DNA of 18,504 nt, taken from positions 1 through 18,504 of the forward strand of contig JAJDCT010000068.1 in the NCBI GenBank assembly GCA_029260695.1. Direction: 5' to 3'. The stretch is from Phycisphaeraceae bacterium (GTDB taxonomy: Bacteria; Planctomycetota; Phycisphaerae; Phycisphaerales; Phycisphaeraceae). Each line of letters starts with the position of its first letter. Positions within the stretch are counted from its first letter, which is position 1. Shown here piece by piece: positions 9,101 to 15,107 of the stretch. The notes beneath the pieces are model-generated. The model was not told the DNA's origin, did not search any database, and saw only the letters and a list, made by a program, of their open reading frames with translations. A program made the translations under genes and the position numbers.

Positions 9101-9482
9101 CGATCACCGGCTCATCCACATCATCGGGGTAGGCAGGCACCTCCCGCAGTTTGTCCGAAACCTCCTGACGTGCACGGTTCATATCCGTGCCGACGTAGAA
9201 CTCCAACTTGATTTCGCCGTTACCCTGATTCGCCGTGGCGGTCATCTTGCTCAGGTTCGTCACGCTCTTGAGCTTGTCTTCCTGCTCCTGAATAATCTCG
9301 GTCTCGATCTCCTCGGGGCTGCGACCTGTCCAACTGGTGTTGACAGTCAGCGCCGGCTTGTCGACGTTCGGGGTGAGTTGAATCGGGATCGTCACCAACG
9401 ACAACAGCCCAAACAGCAGCGTCAGCAGCACGCCGACCGCGACCTTCACGGGGTTATTGATGGCGAAGCGGATGATGTCCAT
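6147..9482 (-). CDS. RND efflux permease, HAE1 family
   Basis: 1111 residues, slightly longer than AcrB-type pumps. An inner-membrane trimeric proton/substrate antiporter that takes substrates from periplasm or membrane and passes them to an outer-membrane channel. Visible parts: start IRFAINNPVKVAVGV with TM1 (about 10-32), porter domain 1 (40-335), TM2-6 (about 340-495), TM7 (about 545-567), a second periplasmic half, and TM8-12 (about 910-1090). TM4 has GMVVDAAIVVLENI (402-415): Asp406 matches AcrB Asp407, but AcrB Asp408 is Ala here. In TM10, GIVVNNAILIV places Asn991 where AcrB has Lys940. Proton relay therefore differs from AcrB, as in other HAE1 subgroups. It follows the adaptor gene on the same strand, 172 nt downstream; no outer-membrane factor is in the window. 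Substrate unknown. Confidence 0.95.
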   Translation of the reverse strand: MDIIRFAINNPVKVAVGVLLTLLFGLLSLVTIPIQLTPNVDKPALTVNTSWTGRSPEEIETEIIQEQEDKLKSVTNLSKMTATANQGNGEIKLEFYVGTDMNRARQEVSDKLREVPAYPDDVDEPVIATGETDGEKAIAWLIITSDEPGFDVESIGDQVEDRVKPFLETIEGVTQVNVYGGRDRQVHIQIDPRELAQRGVTFNTLVGAIQGENVNVSAGELPEGRLDIRVRTVAQYDNVEDVLNTVVMDTDSGPVRVRDLGDVEETLEKRRSFVRSRGEPGLALPIFREAGSNVMSVMAEVHKRIEVINRDILPTLGPKLKMVQVYDETDYIEQAIALVSNNLWLGGTLAGLVLLLFLRTIRPTVVVAMSIPISIVGTFVVMTVAGRNLNVISLAGLAFAVGMVVDAAIVVLENIDRHLSMGKPVRVAAYEAAREVWGAILASTLTTVAVFVPVIFMEEEAGQLFRDIAIAICAAVILSLIVSVSVIPTASARYLKAHDDEPDTGSFKERARGLFGLTGILTAVTGWYAELIYRMTAPTAGRVFQRVAVVAVMTVLSLGGAWLLMPPTSYLPAGNKNLVFGIMRTPPGYNIDQNSKIGEHMEARLKPYWQAKTQADLGALTDKGELPPVIHPFSHQPVLDIPPISNFFFVSFGSVFYGAMSADDQNVGPIGGLLMWAGSGVPASMGLAAQQGLFGRDLLGGNTIDIEVIGADLDLIRQDAMALEDEFKSMYMVSPEPGNYDKPGREAQLRVDFVKSSALGIQAGALGMAVQGLVDGVTIGDYRMDGDNVDLLLIRHPDLPLDSDSLEMVPIAYHDRDGEPGIVPLSHVADVVQTQSPQQILRINYQRAVKLSLSAPEGVPLEQMTREVQATIDRMKDDGDLSVQGSVTLSGTADKLTQVRAALLGEWHGWSSESFYSLLTSRMFLALLVTFLLMAALFESFLYPMVIMFSVPLATIGGFIGLALVHAVDDTQQLDTLTMLGFVILIGIVVNNAILIVHQALNFMRGVGEGEGDTAGVMPAREAIRESVRSRIRPIFMTTATSVCGMLPLVLMPGSGSELYKGLGSVVVGGLVVSTLFTLIVVPLLFSLVLDLRQYFFPHEGKGLADSARSF

Positions 9483-9490
9483 GAGAGTCC

Positions 9491-9589
9491 GAGTTCGAAG
9501 TTCAAGGTTGAGGTTGAGGTTGGGGTTGGGGTTGGGGTTCGGGGTTGGCGGTTCGGGGTTCGGAGTTCGCGGTTCGGAATTCGGGGGTT
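9491..9589. repeat. Degenerate GTTSRG-type short tandem repeat with G-quadruplex core
   Basis: A run of 6-8-base units built on gttgag, gttgggg, ttcgggg and gttcgg. The centre has four G4 runs (9522-9525, 9528-9531, 9534-9537, 9541-9544) separated by TT, TT and TTC, which meets the rule for a four-layer G-quadruplex on the plus strand. It lies between the adaptor and permease genes, so the operon transcript is C-rich here and the G-rich strand is the template. Confidence 0.85.
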
Positions 9590-9654
9590 ATGGTTTTACG
9601 AAGCGCCGCGACCTGTCGCGTCCGATCGATTGTGGCTGCCCACCTTTGGCCTGT

Positions 9655-10872
9655 TCATTCCACCGGTTGCGGCGCATCGGCATACACCAACGGCTGCCCG
9701 GGCGCGAGGCCCTCAGAGCCTTCAACCACCACCACCGCACCCTCGGTTAATGCTTCGCGTCCGTGGTCCGTCAACGGCTGGACCGCGACACGATCACCTT
9801 CACCAAACAGCACACGGACCGCGACCTTCTCAGCCGTTGGCATCGGCGGCTTGCCGTCTTCAGGCTCCGCCGCCTCGCCAGGCAAGGCGACCCAGACACT
9901 CTGACTATCCGCACCGTAAGACACCGCGTCGCGGGGAACGGTTAAATACTCCGCCTCGGGCCCAACAGGAAGCCAGACAGTCACGCTCATCCCCGCCTTG
10001 AGCCGACCGCCCTGGTCGTCCAGCCTGACCTTCACCGGGAACGTCCGCGCCGAGTTGCCGCCGCTGGGATTGATCACCGCGACAACGCCCCGCACCGGCA
10101 GACCCAAAGGCTCGATCACCACCTCTGCGGTATCGCCCAGGTGGATAAGGTCGATCACATGCTCGGGGACGTCGGCCTCGGCATCGACCTGACCTAGCGA
10201 AATCACCTCCACGATCTCGTCGCCCGGCGCGACCCACTGACCGACCTCTGTGACCTTCCGTGTCACGAAACCGTCAAACGGCGCAAGCACCACCAGACGC
10301 TCGACCTCTTTCTTCACACGGTCGAGTTCCGCGATCGCGGCGCTTAGCCGGGCACGGTCCGATGAGACCTGCGCCCGCATGTCATCGACTTCTTTTGGCT
10401 TGGCCGACTGCGCATCCAATAGTTGCTCGAGGTATGAAACGTCCAGCACGGACTGGTCCAGCGTCGCCTGCGCCGCGGCCACCTCCGCCTGGGTCCGCGC
10501 AAGGTCCAACCCCGCCCATACGCCATCGATCTCGGCCAGCACCGTCTCGCCACCGACCACCGGATCGCCCTCGCGCACCGGGACCGCCAGCACCTTGCCC
10601 TCGACCTCCGCAGCCACCGTCGCACGCCGGACCTCACGCAGCCGACCGACCACCGCGGTCCTGGGCCTTAGCTGCTCGGACACGGCATCAGCCACTCGCA
10701 CGGTCGCGGGGAACATCCCCATCGGCCCGCCCCCCGGTGGACCACCCTCCGCACCGCCCACCGGTGCGCCCCCGGCACCCGACATCGTCATCCATAAAAT
10801 CCACGTCAGGAAACCTGCCAGGAATGAGATCACCGGCACCACAATCGATCTAAGTGAGCGTTTATCAGCCAT
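9655..10872 (-). CDS. RND periplasmic adaptor (membrane fusion protein)
   Basis: 405 residues from the ATG at 10872 (MADKRSL). The open frame runs on to 11067, but that would cross the promoter region and overlap the tetR start, so it is rejected. An N-terminal membrane anchor or uncleaved signal (about 9-30) is followed by a Gly/Pro-rich stretch. Then come the first half of the lipoyl domain (VAAEVEGKVLAVPVREGDPV), an alpha-hairpin (about 115-180, heptad-like, Ala/Leu/Glu-rich), the returning lipoyl half (VVLAPFDGFVTRKV), a beta-barrel, and a membrane-proximal domain at the end. Such adaptors bridge the permease to an outer-membrane channel. It is first in the operon with the RND permease and controlled by the divergent TetR (inferred). 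No lipobox is seen. Confidence 0.92.
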   Translation of the reverse strand: MADKRSLRSIVVPVISFLAGFLTWILWMTMSGAGGAPVGGAEGGPPGGGPMGMFPATVRVADAVSEQLRPRTAVVGRLREVRRATVAAEVEGKVLAVPVREGDPVVGGETVLAEIDGVWAGLDLARTQAEVAAAQATLDQSVLDVSYLEQLLDAQSAKPKEVDDMRAQVSSDRARLSAAIAELDRVKKEVERLVVLAPFDGFVTRKVTEVGQWVAPGDEIVEVISLGQVDAEADVPEHVIDLIHLGDTAEVVIEPLGLPVRGVVAVINPSGGNSARTFPVKVRLDDQGGRLKAGMSVTVWLPVGPEAEYLTVPRDAVSYGADSQSVWVALPGEAAEPEDGKPPMPTAEKVAVRVLFGEGDRVAVQPLTDHGREALTEGAVVVVEGSEGLAPGQPLVYADAPQPVE

Positions 10873-10897
10873 AGCGGAGCCAAAAAAAGGCCAGGGG

Positions 10898-10926
10898 TTG
10901 CGATATCGTACGCTGTACGATAGATT
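10898..10926 (+). promoter_or_regulatory. Candidate promoter of the tetR gene
   Basis: TTGCGA (10898-10903), 17-nt spacer, TAGATT (10921-10926). Four of six bases match consensus in each box. The spacer is filled by the 19-bp palindrome, as expected for a self-repressed TetR gene. The leader would be about 80 nt. Confidence 0.4.
10904..10922. promoter_or_regulatory. Probable TetR operator palindrome
   Basis: Perfect inverted repeat TATCGTAC-GCT-GTACGATA, 8-bp arms, centre at 10913, in the spacer between the divergent adaptor and tetR genes. Length and symmetry fit a site for a TetR dimer. It sits inside the spacer of the candidate tetR promoter and at the expected start point of the adaptor promoter. 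Confidence 0.7.
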
Positions 10927-10930
10927 GGGA

Positions 10931-10959
10931 AGTGTAAGCCCCCCGTCCCGGAAGGTCAA
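10931..10959 (-). promoter_or_regulatory. Candidate promoter of the adaptor-permease operon
   Basis: On the minus strand TTGACC (10959-10954), exactly 17 nt, then TACACT (10936-10931). Matches are 5/6 and 4/6. The expected start, near 10924, abuts the palindrome at 10904-10922, so a bound repressor would block initiation or early elongation. Confidence 0.5.
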
Positions 10960-11013
10960 CCCCCAAGGCCGCAAACCCAAGGCAACACCGACCCGCTTCA
11001 TCCAGCCGCCACC

Positions 11014-11640
11014 ATGACCAAGCCCCCACCAACCAAGACGACCCGCCCCCCCACCCGGCGGTGGCACCAGGCCGATCAGGAACAGCGACGAGAGTTAATC
11101 ACGCAGACCGCCTTGAAACTCTTGCATCAAAAGGGGCTCCCCGCCGTCACGATGCGCGCCGTCGCCGGCAAGCTGGGCGTCGGGGCCATGACCCTGTACA
11201 CCTATATCGACGGGCAGCAAGGCCTCCACCGGGAGATGGTCCGGCAGGGATTCGAAAAACTCAATAGTGGATGCGCAGAAAACTCCACCTTGGGCACCGC
11301 TGAGGGTTGGCGAGGTGGCGCACGCGCTTACCTGCGCTTCGCGATGGAGAACCCCAACCTCTACCGGCTGATGTTCGACCACTTCATGTCAGACGACGAC
11401 AAAGACCTCCTGCACGGCGGCTTCCAACACCTCTTCGACAGGGTCAAGAGCAGGCTCTCCTGCGAGGGCTACGAAGGCGACAACCTCGACCGCGAAAGCC
11501 GCTCCCGGGCCGGGCGGTTCTGGATCGCACTGCACGGGTTGGCAACACTCGCCACCGCCGGCCGACTGGTCGTCCTCGAAGGCGGGCTCGACGAATTGAT
11601 CGACGACCTGCTCAAACACGTCGCACCGGACCGGGCATGA
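11014..11640 (+). CDS. TetR family transcriptional regulator
   Basis: 208 residues, usual TetR length. The DNA-binding part is about residues 24-70: LITQTALKLLHQKGL, then the helix-turn-helix VTMRAVAGKLGVGAMTLYTYI. The C-terminal region has YLRFAMENPNLYRLMF (about 110-125), typical of the TetR_C_33/WHG-type ligand domain. It is divergent from the RND adaptor operon, the classic place for a local efflux repressor. It most likely binds the palindrome at 10904-10922, repressing itself and the pump until a ligand binds (inference). The ATG at 11014 has no Shine-Dalgarno site, which is common in this phylum. An N-terminal Pro/Thr/Arg-rich extension of about 20 residues precedes the DNA-binding domain. 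Its end lies 12 nt from the end of the convergent CPBP gene. Confidence 0.93.
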   Translation: MTKPPPTKTTRPPTRRWHQADQEQRRELITQTALKLLHQKGLPAVTMRAVAGKLGVGAMTLYTYIDGQQGLHREMVRQGFEKLNSGCAENSTLGTAEGWRGGARAYLRFAMENPNLYRLMFDHFMSDDDKDLLHGGFQHLFDRVKSRLSCEGYEGDNLDRESRSRAGRFWIALHGLATLATAGRLVVLEGGLDELIDDLLKHVAPDRA

Positions 11641-11652
11641 GTCAGGCCGGCA

Positions 11653-12600
11653 TCAACCCCAAAAGACACCGACCACAACCGCGACCAGGTTGAGCATCAC
11701 GTGGCCCGCGATCGCGGACTCCACGCCCCGGCGGCGAGCCAACTCGCCCAGCACCAGGCCGATCAGGAAGATCTGAAGACATTTCGTGAACGGCATATCT
11801 GTATTGGGGATGTGCAGCAGAGCCCACAGCAGCGAGACGCAGACGATCGACAGCGTCACGGCTAACCGGCCATGGCCAAAAATACGAATCAAAAAACCCA
11901 GCATCAGCCCACGGAAAGTCAATTCCTCGGTTATCGCTGGGCCCAGCACCATCACAAAAAACAGCAGCATCGACACCGGCCAGGGCAGGTCCTCCAGGCC
12001 CGAGAACATCGATAGATAATCGCTGAGCATCGGCCCCATACCGATTTCCAGCCAGATCATCGCCGCAGCGCTGGCCGCCCCCGCGAAAACTCCAAATACC
12101 GCCCCCAGCCAGATACCTGACCACGCACGACGATCACCCCCGATCAACAGCGCGTACCCGGGGAGCCCGGCCCGGCCCCACTCCCCGACACCGGCGGAAA
12201 ACACCAGCACATACCAGCCCGACTTGAACAGCAAGGCCACCAACGCCACCATTGCGATGACGATGTAGATCGCCCACAGCGGAACATTGTCCGTACCGCC
12301 ACGCGACAGGAGCAGCTGCTCTACATCCATCAACGCCACCGACGCCACGGCCGACGCGCCCATGATCACCAACAACACCGCGCCCACGGCCATCCCCACA
12401 CGCCAGCTACGCTTGACCGCGCCAAGATTCAGACAGATGACGACGATGGAAAACACAAAAATGCCGACCGACAGCAGAAACAACCCAAGGAGGATCAGCA
12501 GCTGCGCCGCATCGACGTCCTGAAGACCTCCGGGCGGCTGGCCGAACTGACCCAAGGTATGTACCAATGAGGGACCCCGGTGAGGAGAAGGGTGAACCAT
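11653..12600 (-). CDS. CPBP family intramembrane metalloprotease (CAAX-type)
   Basis: 315 residues, about eight hydrophobic helices. The three family motifs are present: EELTFR (Glu225, Glu226, Arg230), LLWALLH with His263, and GHVMLN (His300, Asn304). Glu and His residues ligate the metal and act in catalysis in Rce1-type enzymes. Bacterial members cleave or process small proteins and peptides in the membrane; some give bacteriocin self-immunity. Substrate unknown. The N-terminal part (about 1-30) is polar, followed by three helices before the conserved core, which makes it somewhat longer than the minimal family. ATG at 12600. Convergent with tetR; downstream of the DUF1579 gene but separated from it by a strong hairpin. 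Confidence 0.9.
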   Translation of the reverse strand: MVHPSPHRGPSLVHTLGQFGQPPGGLQDVDAAQLLILLGLFLLSVGIFVFSIVVICLNLGAVKRSWRVGMAVGAVLLVIMGASAVASVALMDVEQLLLSRGGTDNVPLWAIYIVIAMVALVALLFKSGWYVLVFSAGVGEWGRAGLPGYALLIGGDRRAWSGIWLGAVFGVFAGAASAAAMIWLEIGMGPMLSDYLSMFSGLEDLPWPVSMLLFFVMVLGPAITEELTFRGLMLGFLIRIFGHGRLAVTLSIVCVSLLWALLHIPNTDMPFTKCLQIFLIGLVLGELARRRGVESAIAGHVMLNLVAVVVGVFWG

Positions 12601-12612
12601 AGCTTAATGAAT

Positions 12613-12626
12613 GCACCGCGCGGTGC
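12613..12626. other. 14-nt perfect palindrome before the CPBP gene
   Basis: gcaccgc/gcggtgc with no spacer, 13 nt upstream of the CPBP start. It may be a protein-binding site or a chance G+C-rich palindrome. Too G+C-rich to judge. Confidence 0.35.
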
Positions 12627-12636
12627 CACACGCCGG

Positions 12637-12676
12637 CGATAGTCGCCGCGGGTTTCGGACCCCGCGGTGACTATCG
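12637..12676 (-). terminator. Long hairpin after the DUF1579 gene (no T-tract)
   Basis: 16-bp stem (12637-12652 with 12661-12676) including one G-U pair, 8-nt loop, starting 30 nt after the DUF1579 stop. The stem includes a G+C block of seven pairs. There is no run of T after it, so it is either a non-canonical terminator, an mRNA 3'-end stabiliser, or a palindromic element. Confidence 0.5.
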
Positions 12677-12706
12677 TACGACGCTAATCGGCCAAAGTCA
12701 CACGCG

Positions 12707-13615
12707 TCACGGCTTGCGCGTGTACGTAATTTCCAGACACTTGAAATCCTGATCGCCCAGCGGCTTGAACGCCTCCATCAACAACTCGTCGTCACCAACC
12801 GCAGTGAACACGGTGCGCATCGAGGTGGGTTCGCCGGTCATCGGGTCTTCGAGCTCACTGATCAGGACCAGCCCGCCGGTGCTCTCGTCGATCTGCCCGG
12901 TAGATTCGATGACCGTGGTGGACATGGTGTCCGCCCAGATGCCGATGTACTGCTGCTTGGCGTTGTCGTAGCCGGTCAGGCCAAAGCCCCTGAACGTCTG
13001 CGGCTGGTCATCCATCTGCATGAGGCTCTGGAAGTTTTCCTGGATAAACCGGCCATCGAGGATCCACTGGATCTCGCTGGTGCCCTGGTTGACCTGTGGG
13101 GGCATCCCCGGAGCCATCCAGTACTGCACGGTGACGTCCCACTGCCCGACGAACCCTTCGAGGTTACTGTGGTGCTCACCGGGCTGACTCATGGCTAACC
13201 ATGCAGCCATGGCGTCGGGCGAATAACCCTCCGCCTGATCGGCGGGCGCCTCCGCCACTTCCCCAGCCGCTTCGCCAGCAACATCCTGGGCCAACTCACC
13301 CGCGATATCTCCGGCAGCTTCGTCAGCTACACCCAGTTCCTCGCCAATACCCTCAACGGTCGCGACCGCTTCCTGAACCGATTCGGCAGCCTCGTCCACG
13401 GTCTGCACAGCGGCTTCGACCGATCCACCCGCCGCCTCATCGATCGCCTGCTCCGCGGCTTCGTTCGCAGCGTCTTCGGCGGCTTCCACCGCCACGTCGC
13501 TCGCCGCGGCCGCGGCAGCATCGGCCACGGCCTCCGCCTCACCGAACGCAGACATCGACACACACGCCGCGGTCATCACAAACGACCCCGCTACCATCAT
13601 GATTCTCTTCTTCAT
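12707..13615 (-). CDS. Secreted DUF1579 protein with Ala/Glu-rich spacer
   Basis: 302 residues from the ATG at 13615, which has AAAGG seven bases upstream; the frame stays open to a TTG at 13630. A signal peptide is clear: KKR, then a hydrophobic core, with likely cleavage after SAFG or nearby. Residues about 26-130 are almost all Ala, Glu, Asp, Val and Gly in heptad-like order, probably a long helix or extended spacer. The DUF1579 domain follows (about 152-302): GQWDVTVQYWMAPGMPP, WILDGRFIQE, GFGLTGYDN, and the end CLEITYTRKP. DUF1579 has a lipocalin-like or beta-barrel look and no known activity. The gene follows the 3D-domain gene on the same strand, after a terminator-like hairpin, so it may be expressed separately. 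Confidence 0.88.
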   Translation of the reverse strand: MKKRIMMVAGSFVMTAACVSMSAFGEAEAVADAAAAAASDVAVEAAEDAANEAAEQAIDEAAGGSVEAAVQTVDEAAESVQEAVATVEGIGEELGVADEAAGDIAGELAQDVAGEAAGEVAEAPADQAEGYSPDAMAAWLAMSQPGEHHSNLEGFVGQWDVTVQYWMAPGMPPQVNQGTSEIQWILDGRFIQENFQSLMQMDDQPQTFRGFGLTGYDNAKQQYIGIWADTMSTTVIESTGQIDESTGGLVLISELEDPMTGEPTSMRTVFTAVGDDELLMEAFKPLGDQDFKCLEITYTRKP

Positions 13616-13647
13616 TCCCTGACCTTTCAATTAAAAGATGACAATCC

Positions 13648-13678
13648 AAAAAGGCAACCCCCACAAAGGAGGACGCCT
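13648..13678 (-). terminator. Rho-independent terminator or leader attenuator between 3D and DUF1579 genes
   Basis: On the minus strand: aggcg-t-cctcc, loop tttgt, ggggg-t-tgcct, then T-rich (five T in all). Ten pairs, two of them G-U, with one T-T mismatch. It lies 107 nt after the 3D-domain stop and only 33-63 nt before the DUF1579 start, leaving little room for a separate DUF1579 promoter after it. Confidence 0.6.
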
Positions 13679-13784
13679 CGCTAATTCGTACACGTTATCT
13701 ATCCTAAAAACAACACCCTGATTCTTAATCACCCTCGGTAACCACCCCCACCCGATCGCGTTGACCCGCCGAACGCCGACAGAA

Positions 13785-14444
13785 TCAGTCGGCGTACTCC
13801 CACACATCTACCGTCAGCCGCTGAGCGCCCCATTGCCGGGCGATCTCGTGGGTCGGGTAGAGCAGGTCCAGACGGTTGCCCTTGATCTTCCCGCCTCGGT
13901 CCAGAACCGGGACGGGCCGGCCACCGTTGTAGCCGGGTATGCTCACCAGCGCACCGAAGGGCAGGACCTTCGTGTCAGCGGCGACGAGCTTCATGCCGTT
14001 GGTCCACACGCTGTACCCACTGGCGGTGTAACCGTCAGCCCACTTGCCGCAGGACCGCGCGTCCGGGCTGTAGGCAGTCGTCAACATGGTCATTTGCCTG
14101 ACACGCCTAAGCGGTCGGCCATCAAACATCGGACGCTCATCAGAGGCATCGGCAGGAATGATTTCAACGGCGTCTTCGATGAGCAGGCCGGCCTGCGGTT
14201 GCACAGGCGCGTGTGCGGTCACCACACCGGCCGCCGTGTCGACCCCAGCAGATGGGTCCGCGGCATGGACGTTCATCAGCGACAGCCCGCTAGGGTTGGC
14301 AATCGCCGCCGCACCGGCGCCCCCACTGCCCGGCTTGTGCATCGCCAGTAAAGACAGAGCCAAGACCAGCAACGCAAATACACCCACCTCGCCTAGGCTA
14401 AGCGGGCGTCTGCGTCGTGTGTTGTAGTGGCGACTGTGATGCAT
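13785..14444 (-). CDS. Membrane-anchored 3D domain protein
   Basis: 219 residues. A short basic N-terminus (RHYNTRRRR) precedes one hydrophobic segment (about 17-35), likely a signal anchor. Residues 36-115 are a flexible linker. The 3D domain, named for three conserved Asp, covers about 118-219: TTAYSPDARSCGKWADG, VAADTKVLPFG (Asp157), VPVLDRGG (Asp182) and GNRLDLLYPTH (Asp193). This is a double-psi beta-barrel shared with MltA lytic transglycosylases and the Bacillus YocH/YuiC-type muralytic proteins, so cleavage of peptidoglycan glycan strands is the likely role, in the periplasm. The start ATG at 14444 has AGGG about 5 nt upstream. The gene follows the small KOW-like gene on the same strand at a distance of 183 nt. 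Confidence 0.92.
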   Translation of the reverse strand: MHHSRHYNTRRRRPLSLGEVGVFALLVLALSLLAMHKPGSGGAGAAAIANPSGLSLMNVHAADPSAGVDTAAGVVTAHAPVQPQAGLLIEDAVEIIPADASDERPMFDGRPLRRVRQMTMLTTAYSPDARSCGKWADGYTASGYSVWTNGMKLVAADTKVLPFGALVSIPGYNGGRPVPVLDRGGKIKGNRLDLLYPTHEIARQWGAQRLTVDVWEYAD

Positions 14445-14469
14445 CGGTACCCTGAACGATGTCTGCCCC

Positions 14470-14505
14470 GCCTATCAGCCCGGCTCTCACGGATGAAGGC
14501 TAGGC
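14470..14505 (-). promoter_or_regulatory. Possible leader hairpin of the 3D-domain gene
   Basis: gcctagcc and ggct-gat-aggc pair as 8 bp with a 3-nt bulge and a 17-nt loop, ending 25 nt before the 3D-domain start. It does not match a riboswitch class I know, including the c-di-AMP type often placed before such genes. Confidence 0.25.
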
Positions 14506-14627
14506 GAACGGCAAAGGATGGTCGGTCTAATTTGGAGGGGTATATGCTACCTGCGGTAAGGCCCGGTAACAAAGTTAAAATGGGTCTTTTTTGAAGTTAT
14601 CTAACCCAGCAACCCGATGGCGGTAGG

Positions 14628-14939
14628 TTACTTCTTAGTTTTCGGTGACTTAGCAGCCGTTTCAACCGGGATACGGCCGGCTTTCCGCGGGTCAGAACCG
14701 GGCTGATCGGGCTTGGCGGCCTTGACCTTGGGCCGGGACAGCCAAAGCAGCCGGTCCGCTGCGTGCCAGACCCCCTTCCCAGCAGACTGATACATAGGCC
14801 GAACCTCCACAAACAAGGCCCCCTCGTCGCTGACTATGTCCTTGACCTTGCCTGTGGTCCCACCCCCGACCGTCGTGACGGTATCACCTCTGAGTAAAGA
14901 TCGGCCGTTAAGGTCCGGTGCGTCGTCTATCTTGACCAT
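14628..14939 (-). CDS. Small SH3/KOW-like protein with Lys-rich tail, uncharacterised
   Basis: 103 residues. Residues about 17-70 show short beta-type segments around Gly (LLRGDTVTTVGGGTTGKVKD), which recalls a KOW or SH3-like barrel as in nucleic-acid or ribosome-binding proteins. Residues 71-103 are Lys/Pro/Ala-rich and end KSPKTKK, probably disordered and basic. The ATG at 14939 has GGAG nine to ten bases upstream, supporting a real gene. It is divergent from the radical SAM gene. The resemblance is by pattern only; I cannot name a family. Confidence 0.6.
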   Translation of the reverse strand: MVKIDDAPDLNGRSLLRGDTVTTVGGGTTGKVKDIVSDEGALFVEVRPMYQSAGKGVWHAADRLLWLSRPKVKAAKPDQPGSDPRKAGRIPVETAAKSPKTKK

Positions 14940-15053
14940 GCGGTAAAACTCCGAGGTGGGCTAGGACTGGCAGAATGTCATACTAGGCGCGCCAACACCG
15001 GTTTTCTACCCGCAAATCAAGAATATCGGCCGCCTGAAACCCTGTTTCACCGG

Positions 15054-15059
15054 TATAAT
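15054..15059 (+). promoter_or_regulatory. Candidate -10 box before the radical SAM gene
   Basis: A perfect TATAAT 48 nt before the start codon, in the spacer between divergent genes. No good -35 at 16-18 nt upstream (cgcctg at 17 nt), so the call rests on the -10 alone. Confidence 0.3.
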
Positions 15060-15107
15060 CAACTGCCTTCATGGTGTCCGCCCCAGTCACTACCTATTAG
15101 GGGCAAC

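Noticed and set aside
8577..10001. A 474-codon plus-strand frame opposite the RND permease
   Set aside because: It is antisense to a clearly conserved RND gene, runs through the G-rich repeat and into the adaptor gene, and its product is His/Arg-rich low complexity with no domain. It is a G+C-driven shadow.
10250..11017. A 255-codon Ser/Thr/Pro-rich plus-strand frame
   Set aside because: Antisense to the adaptor gene and crosses the TetR operator region; no domain is seen.
10873..11067. N-terminal extension of the adaptor frame by 65 codons
   Set aside because: It would span the promoters and operator and overlap the tetR start; the membrane anchor begins right after the ATG at 10872.
12672..12680. 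TATCGTACG, resembling one arm of the TetR operator
   Set aside because: It is mostly part of the 12637-12676 hairpin stem and lacks the second operator arm, so it is more likely chance.
14445..14530. A c-di-AMP or c-di-GMP riboswitch before the 3D-domain gene
   Set aside because: I could not fit the conserved cores of either class; only a simple bulged hairpin is visible.
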